A DNA stretch of 64,000 nt from Quercus robur (lineage: Eukaryota > Streptophyta > Magnoliopsida > Fagales > Fagaceae): the NCBI RefSeq assembly GCF_932294415.1, contig NC_065535.1, positions 86,754,862 through 86,818,861 of the forward strand, written 5' to 3'. The notes under the pieces were generated by a model, which did no database searches, was not told the origin of the DNA, and saw nothing but the letters and a program-made list of their open reading frames with translations. How positions within the stretch are numbered: position 1 is the stretch's first letter; every line of letters begins with the position of its first letter. Made by a program: the position numbers and the translations under genes. Positions 47,616 to 60,400 of the stretch are shown in pieces.

Positions 47616-49287
47616 CTAGTCCTTCTTACCATAAGTCCATTTAATGGCGAGAGTTGATGCAGATTGACCACCACCAGCCGATCCATTCCTCTTTGCAGAC
47701 ACACTATCAGCAGCAGAATTAGACTTCTTTGTGTACAAAAAATTCTGCATTCTTGTGACAAAAACAGTCAAAATAACAGATAAAGTTATTTTTTCGAGGA
47801 TGCATGCACCTCCACCCTTATAAAGGGACTTAACACCCTCATTCCTGATAATCTCTGCAAATGCATGTATTGAACTCTGATACTTAACAACTTCTCCAGA
47901 GGTCATCATCATCCTCCTTTGTACAGTGTCCAATGGGTAAGTTGCCATCTTTTGACAAACTGCAACTCCCACTGCCATTACTGATGCAGCCAAGAAGTCA
48001 TCCTGCAAAAACAGCAGGTGTAATTCAACATAATTCTGTATCATGAATGGATTGTTACTTAGACAATTAAAATTAAAAATATTGGGAAAGCCAAATGTAA
48101 CCAAAAACAAAAGAGAGAGCGAAAGGAATTTGTCAAGAAACACCTGGAAAAAATAAATCAAGGGTGACCTTGTTTGTAAAAAAGCAATGCATGTTGGGTA
48201 TAGAGGCTATGAATGTCATCAAGGAAATAGCCCCGATGACACTAAATTCTCATGTTTGCACTGACCTATGACCGGACCCTGAGTAACATAAACGGCCTGA
48301 AGAAAACATGTATGCCAAAGTAGACCCCATTACTTAATAAGCTTTTACAACATGAGATAGCAAATCCACGGTACAGTCCAGCAATGCCATCTGATCTTAT
48401 AGTTTTTTTGTAGACATCAATCAAACCTTTGAATTGCCTTTCTTCAATCTTATTGCTTGTCTTGATATCATTGGCTAGGCGAGTCTGGGCATAATCCAGG
48501 GGATAAACAACAAAATGAGTTGCTAAATTGGCAAAAAGTCCTCCTGCCAAGCCTCCGAGTAACCACTTCCAGTAGCCATCTTTGTCTTTCTTGAAATTGG
48601 TTAAAGCCAGAAAATAGTTGTCAAGGCCAAAGCGTATTACCTGTTGTACATATAAATACTGAGGATTTAATAAACAAGATTAAGATGAGACAAAGAAGAA
48701 ATAAACAACAAAAACATCTACAAATTTCTAATGGTCAAAATCAAGTTTAAGAAGCCCAGTTAATGGACAATAAGTTATAAAAGAAAAAATTGCTGAAAAT
48801 TTACTCTAAAGGAAACGTCGCTGATGACACCAGGGATGTAGCCTCTCCAAAGGGATATGAAGCCTTCATTACTGATTGTTCTGGCGAAGCAGTTAACAAT
48901 TCCTTTATAAGGCTTAGGTAGTCTACCTGACTTGATCATCTCATCTTGGCACTGGATCAGGAGTTTCACTCTCCCAATTGGAGCAATTAGCACCCCAAAA
49001 AGAACACGGAATGATCCATAAACTAACCTAGTTCGAGAGGCAGACTTACGCTTTTCCAGTGGAGCTCTTACAAATACTGGAAGCAGAGGTGAAGCAAGAT
49101 AGGAGGCAGAGCCTGCATTTGCTGGGAGCATTGTTTTGTGCAATCTGTCGATCGCATATCCACCAGCACTGGGAATGTTTTGCAAGCTTGAAGTCCAGGC
49201 TTGATGGTTAGGAAAGTGCGTGATGGAGAGGTAAGGTTGCACTCTTATCTTCTGGATTACAGATGGAAGTTGTGGCCCATCTGCCAT
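47616..49287 (-). CDS. ADP/ATP carrier-like protein (mitochondrial carrier family), divergent
   Basis: Three exons with GT-AG borders, 49287-48805, 48640-48278 and 48002-47616, join in frame into 410 residues. An N-terminal extension of about 80 residues ends in PVFVRAPLEKR, resembling plant AAC presequences. Strong AAC signatures follow: RVKLLIQCQDEMIKSGRL, CFARTI, NFKKDKDGYWKW, QFKGLIDVYKKTI, GIAGLYRGF and RRMMMTSGE. The family exchanges ADP and ATP across the inner mitochondrial membrane through six helices. Each of the three PX[DE]XX[KR] signatures is damaged: PIGRVK (103-108) lacks the acid, PLDYAQ (208-213) lacks the base, and PLDTVQ (305-310) lacks the base, turning RRRMMM into QRRMMM. 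The Arg expected in the NVIRY region of helix 2 is also missing. The open frame across three exons suggests a retained or recently lost gene, but normal transport is doubtful. Confidence 0.82.
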
Positions 49288-50755
49288 TTTTGCAACTCAA
49301 TTTGGTAACCTGCAAGGACATTAACAAATCAGGCAATAAGGATAGCAAAATAAGGACAAAGGATAACTCTTAAAATCTCAATAAAATTTCACAAAGCTAA
49401 TGAAAGCATAAATGACATGCATATAATTATGCAGATATGGGTGTAATTCCAGCTCCAGAAAGAGGGCTGGTAAAGCAGACCCAACTAAGCTTACAAGTTC
49501 TATAGGCATAAAATCAAAACTAGACATATATGAAGGGTCTGGAATAGAAACCACAATGCATTTGTTTCTCTCAACAAGAGGAAACAAGAAGTAAAAATAT
49601 CAATACATCAGGTTCAGTAGCATATCCACTTCACGTATATGAGAAAACTCCTTAAAGATTCAATAATAATATTCAGAAAGTAAAGTTTCCATTGAAGCCA
49701 AAACTGAGTCCACTTTCTGGGTCTTATTTTCCAGACTGAGATTGCACATAAATTTTTAGATACTCATAAAAATAATGCTCGCATCATGAACTGGAGGAGA
49801 TATTCAAATGGGGAAACAAAGCAGAGACTTAAGATTTAACTGACTATTTCTAAGACACCATACTGCTACACTAGAAATACTTTTTCCACACAAAAAAAAA
49901 AAAAAAAAAAAAAAATCATATCAATGTGGTCATACATTGGCACACTCTTTGGATATCTGTATGGGTTGGCCAATTCACTATTTGCTTACCTTGACCAAAA
50001 ACTTGTGAACAAAATGAGTGCCATCAAGCATCAAATTCTTTTGTGATGAGGATATAACATCTTAGGGAAACTGCTTCACCTAAAAGCTTAAACTTTTGGT
50101 TTTAGTCACAACTTTTGTTCACCTCTACATATTAGATTTTTTTAATTTAAAAAAAAAAAAAGGGAAAAAATCACAAAAAGAGGACTTTCATATTAAATTG
50201 AATTACAAATATGAGAGGGAGGAAATAATTATAAATTAAAAAAATAAAAAATAAAAAAAACAAAGTCAGAAATGCTTGAGAATGTGAGAGTGATTTCAAG
50301 GAACCAGATAGAGCAAAAATCCATTTTCTCTCATTTCATAAACCAAAAAGTGCCTAAAACCAAAAAGGAAAATTAGCATGAAAATAAGAATTTTGGGCCT
50401 CCCAAGTTATAAACACCATAGTGATTAAGAGAGAGAGAGAGAGATACTCAGTGCATAACAAGCAAGACTAGCTGTCTAGCTCAGGCTGCTCTGCTGTGAA
50501 TAACTGAATATCCAAGTCTGGTGAGAAATGCATCTTGCATGTAGCACATGAGTCATCCATCACATGTAGTGGAGTGGAGGCCTAATATAACCTATTCAAA
50601 AGAGTGGGTCTCAGTTCACATGTCATTCTAGTCTGGGAAAATTGATAAATACAAAACGCGTCTAAATGAAGGAATATGGTAATATTGAGAGACAAATGCA
50701 AGGGAGTTGAGAGACAAGTGCAAGCAGAAATCAATATTCGATATATCTTCTGTAT
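49288..50755 (-). other. Probable 5' leader with intron and promoter of carrier-like gene
   Basis: On the minus strand the ATG at 49287 is preceded about 25 bases upstream by TCCTTGCAG, a good splice acceptor, suggesting a 5'-UTR intron as in other plant AAC genes. A pyrimidine-rich CTCTCTCTCT tract on the minus strand at about 50430-50445 is a plausible leader. An A-run is at about 49892-49914. No coding sequence was seen. Confidence 0.35.
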
Positions 50756-53740
50756 ATATTAAGAGGATTTAGAAAGTTAGTTATTGTTTTTTTTTTTGTC
50801 AAAAATACCCCTAAATTAATTAACCAACAACTTAAAAATGGGGTTAAAATAATAAATTGGCAAAAGAAAGTTAGTCATTGCTATTTTTACTATCAAAAAT
50901 ACCCCTACCTAAAACTTAAAAATTGGGTTAAAATAGTAAATTGACAAAAATAATAAATTCTTACTTCTACGTTGAAATGTCTTCATGCTTTTAATAAATT
51001 TCTACTTTTATGTTGATTTAAATTTCTACTTCTACTCACTAACTCCTTATAAAATAGGATCACTCTTCTGTTAGTTTATCTACAAAACTCATCCCACGTT
51101 TTTTTTTTTTTTTTTTTTTTTACTTCGTCAAGATGTATTTGTTTCTTCTGTCCCCCTTTTTTCAATTTTTTTTTTTAAATTTCATTACTCTAATCTCACG
51201 TTTTTATTTTCCCAAATCTCTTCTTTTTTATTAAAAAATAAAATAAAAAAATAAAATAAAATAAAAGACTCCTAAAAGGCAGTTACTACTATGTAATTTC
51301 TCAAGATTTTATTTTTATTTTTCACTTTCTCACTCACGATCTCCTTAATATCACTAACCTCCACGTTTGTTAGTCAGTTTTATATTTATCTTCTATATTA
51401 CTAATTAAGGGGCTTCCCATGTTTGGATCAGATTTTTTATTCCAAAATACTCCTATTTCCCTAGGTTTAAGTAAAGACAAAAGTAAAGAATATTTGGTAA
51501 AACTAAGTTGTAGGGACACGATTCTCAAACGGCCCAACAAGGACGTTGGGCTCGCACGTGAAGGATCCCTCACAATAAGATTTGTAGAGAGTGGGCTTGA
51601 AAGGCAAGCGTTGGGTCACAGGGCGTTGGTCCAAACTGGACTTTAGGGAAACTCGGATAAGAAAAAACTTCAGCCTGGATATCCAAGTCTTACAACTTTG
51701 TAACTTGGGGGATTGGACTCCTCGGATCATGTCTGAGGAGCACTAATGTCTTTCTCCGGTTACCCGGCGGTGGGTTTTTCGTGGTGGTGTACATATATTG
51801 TCCGGTCATTCTCATCCCTGGAGTTTTTCCCCCGGAAGTGAGATGGGGATCTCCCCTTTTCTAATTAGTCTACCTTTCCTTTTTATACTAGCCTACGTTT
51901 GCTGTCCCTCGTCCACGTGTAGGGTCAACTTTTCCAGGACTGATATTTGTCCCGTCAATCTAATCCCAGAATTGTTGGGGATGGTTAATAAAGCCTAAAA
52001 ATCAGGTTCTGTTAGGTGCAGAGTCTTATCAATGAAGGGTATTAAGGACAACTTCCCTGAGATATTTTTTGATCTTTAGGGTTTGCCCGTATGCCACTTT
52101 CATCAATGAGACTTTGGGTCTGCCGAGGACCAAGCTGTCCTCGACTGTATCCCCGGTCCATTCTGAGCTTCTCATCTTTGAGCTTGGGCCATGGCCTTCT
52201 TCGGCTTGGGCCTGTGGACTCCCCATAAGCAAGCGGGCCGGGCCCATAAATTATTGAGCCCCACAGTCTTTTAACTCTTGCAAAAACATCAAATTTTTTT
52301 CTTTTTTACAATTTCAAACCAAAAAAAAATTAAATTTTCCCCCATAAAAGTTAGCCTATTAGTATTTTTTTTTTTTTTATGGAACTGTTTATTAGTATTT
52401 AGAAGTATTTATCTCCATGATTCTAAAATTTTATTTTTAAAGAAAAAAAGAAGAAGAAAAACCCACATTTTGGTTTTTTCTCCTAAAAGTTAGACTATTA
52501 TTTAGAAGTAGTTTTATCCATGACTTTATAATTTTATCTTTAAAGGTAACTTCCCCCGAGTATCATTCTTCTTTTTCAAAATTGGCATATAATTGCTTAC
52601 AAAATCCTCATGAACGGTTGGCATTTTTTTTTTCCTTCACATTTTATTTTGTATTTTGCAACTATATTCTAACACAATTGATTCTTTATCTTTATATATT
52701 GAAAGGATTCAAGAAGTTAGTTATTGTTTTTTTGGTCAAAAATACCCCTAAATTAATTAACCAACAACTTAAAAATAGGTTAAAATAGTAAATTGGTAAA
52801 AAAAAGTTATTGCTTTTTTAATTGTCAAAAATAATGCTACCTAAAACTTAAAAATGGGGTTAAAATAATAAATTGACAAAAATAATAAATTTCTACTTCT
52901 ACATTGAAATGCCTTCCTACTTCTAATGAACTCCTACTTTTACGTTGATTTAAATTTCTACTTCTACTCTCTAAATCCCTACAAAATAGGATCACTCTTT
53001 TGTTAGTTTTAAAACTCCTCCAATCTACAAAACTCACCACATGTATTCATTTTTTTTTTTTTTTACTTCATCACGATGTATTTGTTTCTTCTATCCCCCT
53101 TTTTTTTCAAATTTCTTTTTTTAATTTCATTACTCTAATCTAACGTTTTTATTTTCCCAAATCTCTTCTTTTTTATTAAAAAAAAAAAAAAAAAAAAATC
53201 TCCTACTATAAAACCAATACTATAACTTCTATCCATCCTTATCATTCCAACATCCTCACTAAAAAGCAGTTACTACTATGTAATTTCTCACGCTTTTATT
53301 TTTATTTTTCATTTTCTCACTCACGATCTTCTTATTATCACTAACCTCCACGTTTGTTATTCAGTTTTATATTTATCTTCTACACTACTATTTAAGGAAC
53401 TTCTCCTTTTTGGACTGGATTTTTTTGTTCTAAAATACCCCTATTTCCCTAGGTTTAAGTAAAGACAAAATTAAATAATATTTGGTAAAACTACGTCTTT
53501 TAATTCTTGCAAAAACATCAAATTTTTTTTCTTTTTTACAATTTCAAACCAAAAAAAAAAAATCCTAAATTTTAGGATTTTAGGATTTTAGAATCCTATG
53601 CTATGACAGGCTATCACGGTTTTTCAAATTTTTTTTTTTAAAAAAAAACACGTTTTAAAAGCAATTATCTTCATGATTTTATAATTTTTTTTCCTATGAT
53701 AGACTACTAACTAGCACGGTTTTTCAAAATTTTTTTTTTT
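50756..53740. repeat. Tandem duplication of non-coding DNA (about 1.2-kb unit) split by a solo LTR
   Basis: Unit 1 (50756-51508 plus 52266-52500) and unit 2 (about 52700-53740) share AGTTAGTTATTG, AAAAATACCCCTAAATTAAT, GGATCACTCTT, CAGTTACTACTATG, CCTCCACGTTTGTTA and TCCCTAGGTTTAAGTAAAG in the same order. Unit 2 has TTGGTAAAACTACGTCTTTT where unit 1 has the inserted LTR. No coding capacity. Confidence 0.8.
51509..52265. mobile_element. Solo LTR (757 bp), probably Gypsy-type
   Basis: Bounded by TGTAGGGACACG and GAGCCCCACA, and clearly richer in GC than its surroundings. Unit 2 of the tandem duplication keeps the uninterrupted site, which fixes both ends independently. A clean 5-bp target duplication is not visible (AAGT on the left, GTCTT on the right). 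There is no internal region or primer-binding site. Superfamily is inferred only from general appearance. Confidence 0.78.
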
Positions 53741-53827
53741 AAACATGTTTCTCTAAATTATTTTGATTGATGGATCGGTATTATTATTATAATACACCTC
53801 TCTATTATTATTATTATAATACACCTC

Positions 53828-53862
<35 letters not shown>

Positions 53863-54514
53863 CCCTTTTTCAGTGTTTCTTTTTGGTAAACTCTCTCTCT
53901 GTCTTTCTTTCTCTGATCTCTATATATGGAAGTAAAACAGTGCAAGACCCTTTTGGTTTGATAATATACATCTCATGTCCACAACAAGTTGATAGACCCT
54001 TAACCCCTTTACTTAAATAAAAAAAAAAACAAAAATACTAAATACTAGTAATGGTGCTCTGTAAGTCAAATGTACTTTCTGAGTCTACTAAATAATAGTC
54101 AGCCAAAATCAATGGGTCCTCTCTCCATATAGCTAAAATTTTATAGCACCAATGATTCTATCATTAGTATGCTTTTCATGTAGAAATTATATGGTGATAA
54201 GGGTTATAAGGTTATTAAGGTTTATAAATATTAGTAATAATTCCAAATAATGACTCATTTTTCAAAAAAAAAAATTATTATTATTATTACTACTTCATTT
54301 TTATTTTATTTATTTCTTAATATTACCATATTTGAAAAGAATTACATGTGTAAAAATGTCATGGTCAACAATGGAACATTCTGCTAAGTTTTTATTTCTT
54401 AATTAAAAAGTTATTAATATACAAATAAATTGTACTGTTCCTCCTAAACTATAAGTACATGGAAAATGTAATGTCTCCGTTTAATTTAAAATTTACTAAT
54501 TCCTCAATTATCTT
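53741..54514. other. AT-rich non-coding DNA with (CT)n
   Basis: A CT repeat lies at about 53832-53860, with ATT repeats near 53780 and 54275. No gene recognised. Confidence 0.5.
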
Positions 54515-57380
54515 TGTTGGGGGCGGTTTTTTGCACATAACCACGTGTCTTTGGAGGTGTGACTTTGTTAGGCCCGGATTTGTTTTGAGGAGATCAACCC
54601 AGAACTCGACATTGGGCCGCAGAGACCAATGGCTTCCGGTATATTTTTAAGCCTACAAAATAGATGAAACCCAAAGTCTTAGAATCATGATAATGGTAGA
54701 AATAAATAAATAATATGCTTAGCATAATAGCTTTGGTTAAATGATGAGTTGATATGTTTTATTATGTTTATTAAGTGATGTCCAATATTAGAAAGTGTTT
54801 AATTAGGTGTCCAATGTCCAACAATGGGATGAGTCCAATAGTCCATGTTTAGTTGCGGTTCATGGTTCATATTCAACATGATAAGGTATGTCCAGCAATA
54901 GTCCATGTCCAAATAATATATGTCCAAGGGTGATTCATGTCCAAAATAATATGTGTCCAAGGGTGGTTCATGTCCAAATAATATGTGTGCAATGGTGGTA
55001 GATCAACTTATTAATATGTACGTTCATTAATGAAGTATTAGTGAATCCATGATTATTAGATGGTGAGATAATATTAAAGTAATTCGCATCCAGTGGTAAA
55101 ATGATAATGAATTACCATATATTTAATAATATAATTTCAAAAATGGAGAAGACATTGACTTATCTTTTATGTTTCAGACTCCAGCTGTATAGCAGCAGTT
55201 CATTCTTTATATGATTTGTGGCTCTGGCCGTTTAGCATTAATGAGCTGATAACCTTCATATTCTTCATATTTTGTAGCTCTAGCCGTATAACATCAGTGG
55301 ACTTTAACATTTCAGCAACATGAGAAAAGGAGTCCAATAGCATAATAACATTAGTTGAGTGATATAATGACAATAAATAAAATATATTTAATAATATAAA
55401 TTTGAAGACAAAATATGATGACTTATCTTCATGTTTTGCAGCACCAACCGTATCACATCAATGGACTTAACGTTTCAACAGCATGATAAAGTGAATCCTT
55501 TCATGGTGACTTCATGTTTGAAAGGGAAAAATAGGTGCAACTAAAGGGAGAGAGAATATGTCCAGCCATGTGCATAAGTTGGTTAAGTTCATCCTCTTTA
55601 TCATACACTTAAATGATTTTCCCCATATAATGCTCTTTTATTTTTTTAGTCAAGTATGAGTGATATTGCCTTCCATAAGAAGGTTTTTTAATTTTATAAG
55701 TTTTTGCCTTTCATAAAAAGAGTTTTTAGCAATAAGTTCTTGAAAGAGTGTTTGATATGTTTTAAGATGTATAGAGATGGTAAGAAATATATAGATTTTG
55801 TGAGATATGGTGTTTGTAATATGTATAGGAATTATATGAAATACTTTGTTGGACATGGATCTTGTATATGTATACTATGTGAGACATGGAGTTTAAAGAT
55901 ATATGAAGAGTATGTATAGCTATTTTGTAAGGAATGTGTTTGTAAAATATATGAAAGTGTGAGATAGATGATATGAAGGTTAAATATGGTAAATAGATGA
56001 GATTATAGTGAGATTTTGTATGAGAAATAAAGAATGAGATGGAGATGTGTTTTTGGGCAGCAAAATGATGAAGTTTCAGAGTATTTGAAGTATGGAAGAG
56101 ATGGATAGTGTGTAATAGTGTGGTGTAAGAGGTGTGATGTAATGGTGCTATCTAGGAAAAGATATCTTTGTAAGGGAGATGGAGAAGTATAGAAGAGTTT
56201 AGAGACATATGCAGCAAAATGAAGTTTCAGAATCTTGGGGATCAGATAGAGAGAGATCAGAGAGGGGGATCCTTTAGTATGTAACTTGGTCCTCTTTATA
56301 TAGAGTCAAGCTATGTAACTAGATTAGAACTAGTTGAAAGGAAACTTAGCAAATCAAGAAAACTCTTTGATAAAGTAAGTGGTCTTTTGTTTTTTGGCCA
56401 AAAGAAGAAGGCTAGAGACCTTAAGGCTGATGGAGCTGCTGTCAATCATAGCTATCACAGCTGGCTAATGACATCTTTTGCTTGGAGGACAATACTTGGC
56501 ATTAAATTCATGATTTGACTAAAAATGATAAGATAATCTTTATGGGATCCTCTTGTTTCTAGTACCATAGCTGCTGGGATTGGGTATTTATGGGCGAATG
56601 ACATCATTTTAGGACATGTGTTAACCTGCTGGAACTTCTGTAGCTTTTGCTGGGGCTGTCACAACTTCTGCAGAAGCTATTTGCAGCTTCCGCTAGAGCT
56701 ATTTCAGCTTGTGCAGAAGCTGTTGCAGCTTCCGCTGGAGCCATTTTTTGTGTTTTCGGCTAAGTTTTCTCTTTTGATAAAGTTTTAGAGATGTAATTAT
56801 GGTCTTTTGTTATCTTAACCAAATCTTGGAGAGTAAGGAGAGCATTTTAATGCTAGATATGAGATCTTAATATATATTTAGCCATGTGCTTGGAATTGAT
56901 TTAGATGATAATAATATAATTGATATGAAAAACTATAATTACATTTTTAAACTTATATTATATGATGAACATTAATTTTTATGTAAAGAGCATGGGGACT
57001 TTTATCATTTTAAGTGTTATGTGATATGAGAGGCTTACCAAATGTTATCTATTACATACTAACCCATCAGAGTTCAGGGAATTAGGGAAGACATGCCAAG
57101 CAACATGCTTTCCTTTATCAACTTTGAACCATTGGAGCTTTACTGAACATACTTCTTGGCCCTCCAAACCACAACTCCCAAAATTCCCCCGATGAAACTC
57201 ATGATCCAAAAAATGAGATGATGAGCTATAAGCTTGAACCATGGGCTTTGATGTCTTTTTGTGTAAATATAGGCTCTTTTGGGCTTTAAAAGAGGTTTTC
57301 CCAAAATCCATGATAATGTTGACGTGGTGCGGGTCGCCAATGAAATGAAGCCATATGATGTGAAAAATTTTTCCTTAACA
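54515..57380. mobile_element. Solo LTR, about 2.87 kb, with 5-bp TSD
   Basis: It starts TGTTGGGGGCGG and ends TTCCTTAACA, flanked by perfect ATCTT direct repeats (54510-54514 and 57381-57385). It is collinear with the solo LTR at 2699-5753 in the same orientation and shares GGCCGCAGAGACCAATGGC, TTTATATAGAGTCAAG and GGCCCTCCAAACCACAACTC. Length differs by about 190 bp through indels. No internal retrotransposon sequence adjoins it. Confidence 0.9.
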
Positions 57381-57477
57381 ATCTTTTTGTAATAAGCACT
57401 TTATCCTTGCAGTTATTATTTTTGTTAAATTAACATAAATAAACAAAATTTTGAAAATGTGTCTAAACTCTCGTTAA

Positions 57478-60400
57478 TGACCTTAATGCCCTCCAATAGC
57501 AAACAAATTTGGCAAAAATCCAAAACTAACCCTCTAAGTTTCAACTTTTGTCATTTCAGTTTTTAAGTTTCAATTTTGTCATTTCAATCACTTAAGTTTC
57601 AAATTTTAGCAATTAAGTCATCTATTACCCTTCCGTTAGTTGTTACCGTTTACTAACCAAAACAACGTCATTTTGGGCTATTTTTTTATTTTGTAATTAA
57701 AAGAAAATGTAAAACTGTTATTATCCAAAAATATTAAAAAAAAAAAAAAAAAAAAAAAAAGAGGAAACAACATCGTTCCTCGCTAAAACAAAACACAAAA
57801 CCTAACCCCACCCCACCGATACCCTACCTCACCGACTTCTAAGAAAACAATTAAGGGGCCGAGGAAGAAAGAAAGAAAGAGGTAGAAAGGGAGAAGAAGA
57901 TGGCAAGGCAAGGTATCATAGCCTAGGTCTGATTGATTCTCTTGAATGAAAGACCATAACTTGGTGTTACAACTTAGAGTACTCCTCAATTTCAAAGATA
58001 GCTTAAATTCATGGTGAATGATTCTTAGACTTCTCATCCAGCAAGACTTCTTTGAACAAGGATTGCTTGGTGAGTACTATAACTTCATAAACAAGTAGTT
58101 ACCTTCATCATTATCTGCTTAGCATATCCTAAAGTTATAATCTAGAGTTTGACAATTAGAAGTATGACACATGAATATCACATGAATCTGGCACCTTCTA
58201 TACTTGAGCACAGGAATTTACTACTTGTCAAAAGGCTTTTAAACTGAATACTAAACTACAATAGTTATATAACATAAGAGAATAACCCTTTCCTCCTCTC
58301 GATCTCTCACTCTTTCACTTTCCCTCTCTTTCTTTCTCCCTCAACCCCTTAATTGCATTTTCTTAGAAATTGGTGAGCCAAGGTATCAATGGGGTTGGGT
58401 TTTATGTTTTTTTTTTGAGTAAATTGCAAATTACACCCCTGAAGTTTGGGGTTGACTAGATTTTACACCCCAAAGTTTCAGAAACTTGATTTTACATTCT
58501 GAAGTTTGGTTCCGTTAGCAATTCACCCCCCACGGTTAGTTTTTGCTATTAAGTGACACATCATCATGTTGATGTATTTTATATTTGCCAAATCAGCCAT
58601 AAAACTACGTCGTTTTAGTGATGACCAAATGAAGAGCTGGCATACATCAAAACTCCGTCGTTTTAGGCATAAACTTAAAACAAAAACCTCTGGCCTAGAC
58701 GACACAGTTTCAAGCTAAATTCTAAAATCTAAAAACAAAGAACACGAAGAACTCACACCTCCCTAGCCCAAACCCTTGGCTCAGACTGAACCCAGATAGA
58801 CCATCAACTCTCCTCGTGAACCCAGGGGGCAGCGGCGAAGAACCCAGGCTGCAGCAGTGACGGTGGCGGCCACACCAATAGTGAGCTGCTCCTCTCTTTC
58901 TCTCTTTTCGGATTTGGCTTGTGTAGTCTTAATTCCTACTTCCCAACATTAAATCGTGGCATCACACCAATACAATAGTAAATTTAAACCATTGGAAAAA
59001 TGAAATTGAAAAACATTTGCTTCATTTCGTGGTCACTGCTAGTGAGGTGTGTAAATATATAGTCATATTTGTGTTGATTTTTTCAATGACATTTTGGGCT
59101 GTGGTTTTGAAGTTTTTCATGTTGGTTGTTAAGATTGAATTCCTATTATTTGGGAAGATGTTATTTGTTTATATGGGTGGTAAATTATCTAAAATATAGA
59201 ACTTTCTGTGATAGTTTATAGCTATGCACGGTAGGTGTTTGTGAAAATGTTTGTGCCAGCCTGTAGTGATAACTATACAGTCAAAGCAATATTATTTGTT
59301 TTGGTTTTATTGAGTTTAATTTTATCTTCATTGCAGAATGAAATCTTGGAACCATCATAAACCCAATATATATATATATATATATATTGAACTAGAATAA
59401 TTATTATTTGAACTTGTTGTAGGTTAGGAGAATAGGAGGTGATCATGAGTTTATGGGCTTAAGAGTGGAAGAGGATCATCACCCATCAAGTGTTGCTGGA
59501 AGCCAATGAACTATAGTAATTGCCTTGTGCTTATTATTTGCATGTTGCTAGTATTTGGTCATGCTTACCATATGATCCAATATATCAATTATTACAAGTC
59601 TTAACCCAAACAAGTGTTGCTGGAAGCAGTGAAGTTGGTAGATATGGAAAAGGAAATGGAACTGTTGCTGGAGGAAAAGTTGAAAATAGAACTGGAAAAG
59701 GATGAGGGTCAGCAGCAATGCTAGTTTGTAGGACCTTTTATATGTTAGGACATTTGATTGTTAGAATCTTTTGTGGTTACTGTTTTGTATAGCTGTCCAT
59801 AAGCTTATTTGATGGTGTTAATGGACAAAAGTAACCTATTTTGTGTTGGTCTTAGGTAGGACCTTTGGTTTGACAAACATTATTAGTCACTGTTTTATTT
59901 ATCTTATGTGATGTTTATGTGTATGGTATTTGATTAAGACATATTCGGTTGGTAAAGATTTAAAGAATTGCATACATACCTAATTGCACTCTGCAGGTCT
60001 AATGTAATTGCAATTTGCATTTATAAATGCCTATTTCAATTATAATAAACAATATTCCAAAAAGAGACAAAACTAAGTGTCAATTTTCACTGCAAAAAAT
60101 GCATTTCAATTTCCATTACAACATAATAAAAAGAGTGGTCATTACAATTGTCATTACATTAAACAAGATAAGAAACTGACTACTCTTTCAAAACAATTGT
60201 CACTACAAGTGCATAATAGTCGATCCCTTAACTTTATTCCTGTAGTTTACAAGACTTGTTGTAAACTGGAGCTATAAAAAGGGTACCAATATTCTGCACA
60301 AATAATAATTATTCTAGTTCAATTTTTTTTTTTTTTTTTTTGGATTTATGATGTTTCGAATATATAATTTAGCAGTGAAGATAAAATTAAACTCAATTTT

